Origin: Flavobacteriaceae bacterium
Lineage (GTDB): Bacteria > Bacteroidota > Bacteroidia > Flavobacteriales > Flavobacteriaceae
DNA: 35,850 nt
Direction of reading: 5' to 3'
NCBI GenBank assembly: GCA_018608725.1
Contig: JABAZA010000005.1
Location: 1 to 35,850 of the forward strand
The stretch's first letter is position 1; every line of letters starts with the position of its first letter. Position numbers and translations under genes: made by a program. Under the pieces are notes generated by a model that worked only from the letters and a program-made list of their open reading frames with translations, ran no database searches and had not been told where the DNA came from. Shown one piece after another: positions 35,387 to 35,850 of this stretch.

Positions 35387-35850
35387 ATGGCATTACAATC
35401 AATCAATCCAACGCAAACAAAATCCTGGACAAAATTAAAAGCTCACTTTGAAGCAGTCAAGGATGCACACATGAAAACATGGTTTGCTGAAAACCCAAAG
35501 CGTGCGGATGAATTTACCATTCAATGGGAAGATTTTTATGTCGATTTTTCAAAAAATAGAATCAATTCTGAAACCATGCTTCTTTTTAAGGAACTGGCTG
35601 AGGAATTGAAGCTTAAGGATGCTATTTCAAAATATTTTGAAGGCGATATTATTAATCATACCGAAGGTAGAGCAGTACTTCACACAGCACTTAGAGCACC
35701 AAAAGAGGTTAAAGTTTTTGTAGATGATAAAAATGTTATTCCCGAAATTCATGAAGCAAAAGCCCTGATAAAAAACTTTTCTGAAGCGATCATCAATGGC
35801 ACCAAAAAAGGCTACACCAACAAAACATTTACCGATATTGTAAATATTGG
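35387..35850 (+). CDS. pgi: Glucose-6-phosphate isomerase, N-terminal part (cut by window end)
   Basis: Interconverts glucose-6-phosphate and fructose-6-phosphate in glycolysis. An open frame from ATG 35387 runs uninterrupted off the end of the window, giving about 154 residues. The translation starts MALQSINPTQTKSWTKLKAH and contains WEDFYVDFSKNRI and INHTEGRAVLHTALRAP, the hallmark of the bacterial Pgi N-terminus, so the call is firm although about two thirds of the gene is missing. It lies 23 bp after the M23 gene, with no terminator between them. Confidence 0.95.
   Translation, partial: MALQSINPTQTKSWTKLKAHFEAVKDAHMKTWFAENPKRADEFTIQWEDFYVDFSKNRINSETMLLFKELAEELKLKDAISKYFEGDIINHTEGRAVLHTALRAPKEVKVFVDDKNVIPEIHEAKALIKNFSEAIINGTKKGYTNKTFTDIVNI

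Noticed and set aside
1-35850. Search for CRISPR arrays, insertion sequences, integrases, toxin-antitoxin or defence genes
   Set aside because: None seen; gene content is core metabolic and envelope functions throughout.

Overview
The window is ordinary chromosomal core sequence from a member of the Bacteroidota, most likely the family Flavobacteriaceae. The signs are low GC, the type IX secretion translocon SprA, a PorT/SprT-like barrel protein, a long type-2 isoleucyl-tRNA synthetase, the malic enzyme-phosphotransacetylase fusion, TAnnTTTG promoter elements and weak ribosome binding sites. There is no phage, transposase, integron, CRISPR array or plasmid signature. Nearly all sequence is coding, and most genes belong to recognisable families.

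Layout. 61-2803: epoxyqueuosine reductase (queG) and a gamma-glutamyltransferase. 2928-5210: malic enzyme fusion (maeB). 5289-13210: ruvA followed 5 bp later by the 7.3-kb sprA. 13238-13982: gcvH overlapping a VanZ-like membrane gene. 14043-15606: two tandem TonB paralogues, each followed by a hairpin terminator. 15707-18006: a minus-strand retropepsin-like protease gene, divergent from tatD-ansA. 18075-18159: tRNA-Ser(GGA). 18354-20717: an ExbB / four-TM protein / ExbD / ExbD operon ending in a strong terminator. 20804-22087: a PorT-like barrel gene, convergent and overlapping with a PAP2-like membrane gene. 22258-26679: ileS, a zinc-finger-less DksA/TraR homologue and lspA, tightly packed. 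26676-28154: minus-strand rimK and 5-formyltetrahydrofolate cyclo-ligase. 28241-32258: uvrC overlapping a patatin-barrel gene. 32396-35363: a DUF3108 gene, tryptophan 2,3-dioxygenase and an M23 peptidase. 35387-end: the start of pgi, cut by the window edge.

Functional themes. Envelope biology dominates: T9SS (SprA, PorT-like), energised outer-membrane transport (two TonBs and an ExbB/ExbD set), lipoprotein processing (LspA), cell-wall remodelling (M23) and a surface patatin. Housekeeping genes for DNA repair (RuvA, UvrC), translation (IleS, QueG, tRNA-Ser, RimK) and one-carbon metabolism (GcvH, 5-FCL) are interspersed.

I found no convincing new multi-gene system. The best leads are an IleS with the swapped GxHH active-site signature associated with mupirocin hyper-resistance, an uncharacterised four-TM protein and a Cys-containing ExbD loop in the exb operon, a 47-bp identical block shared by the tonB paralogues, and two promoters placed so close to the start codon that the mRNAs should be nearly leaderless.
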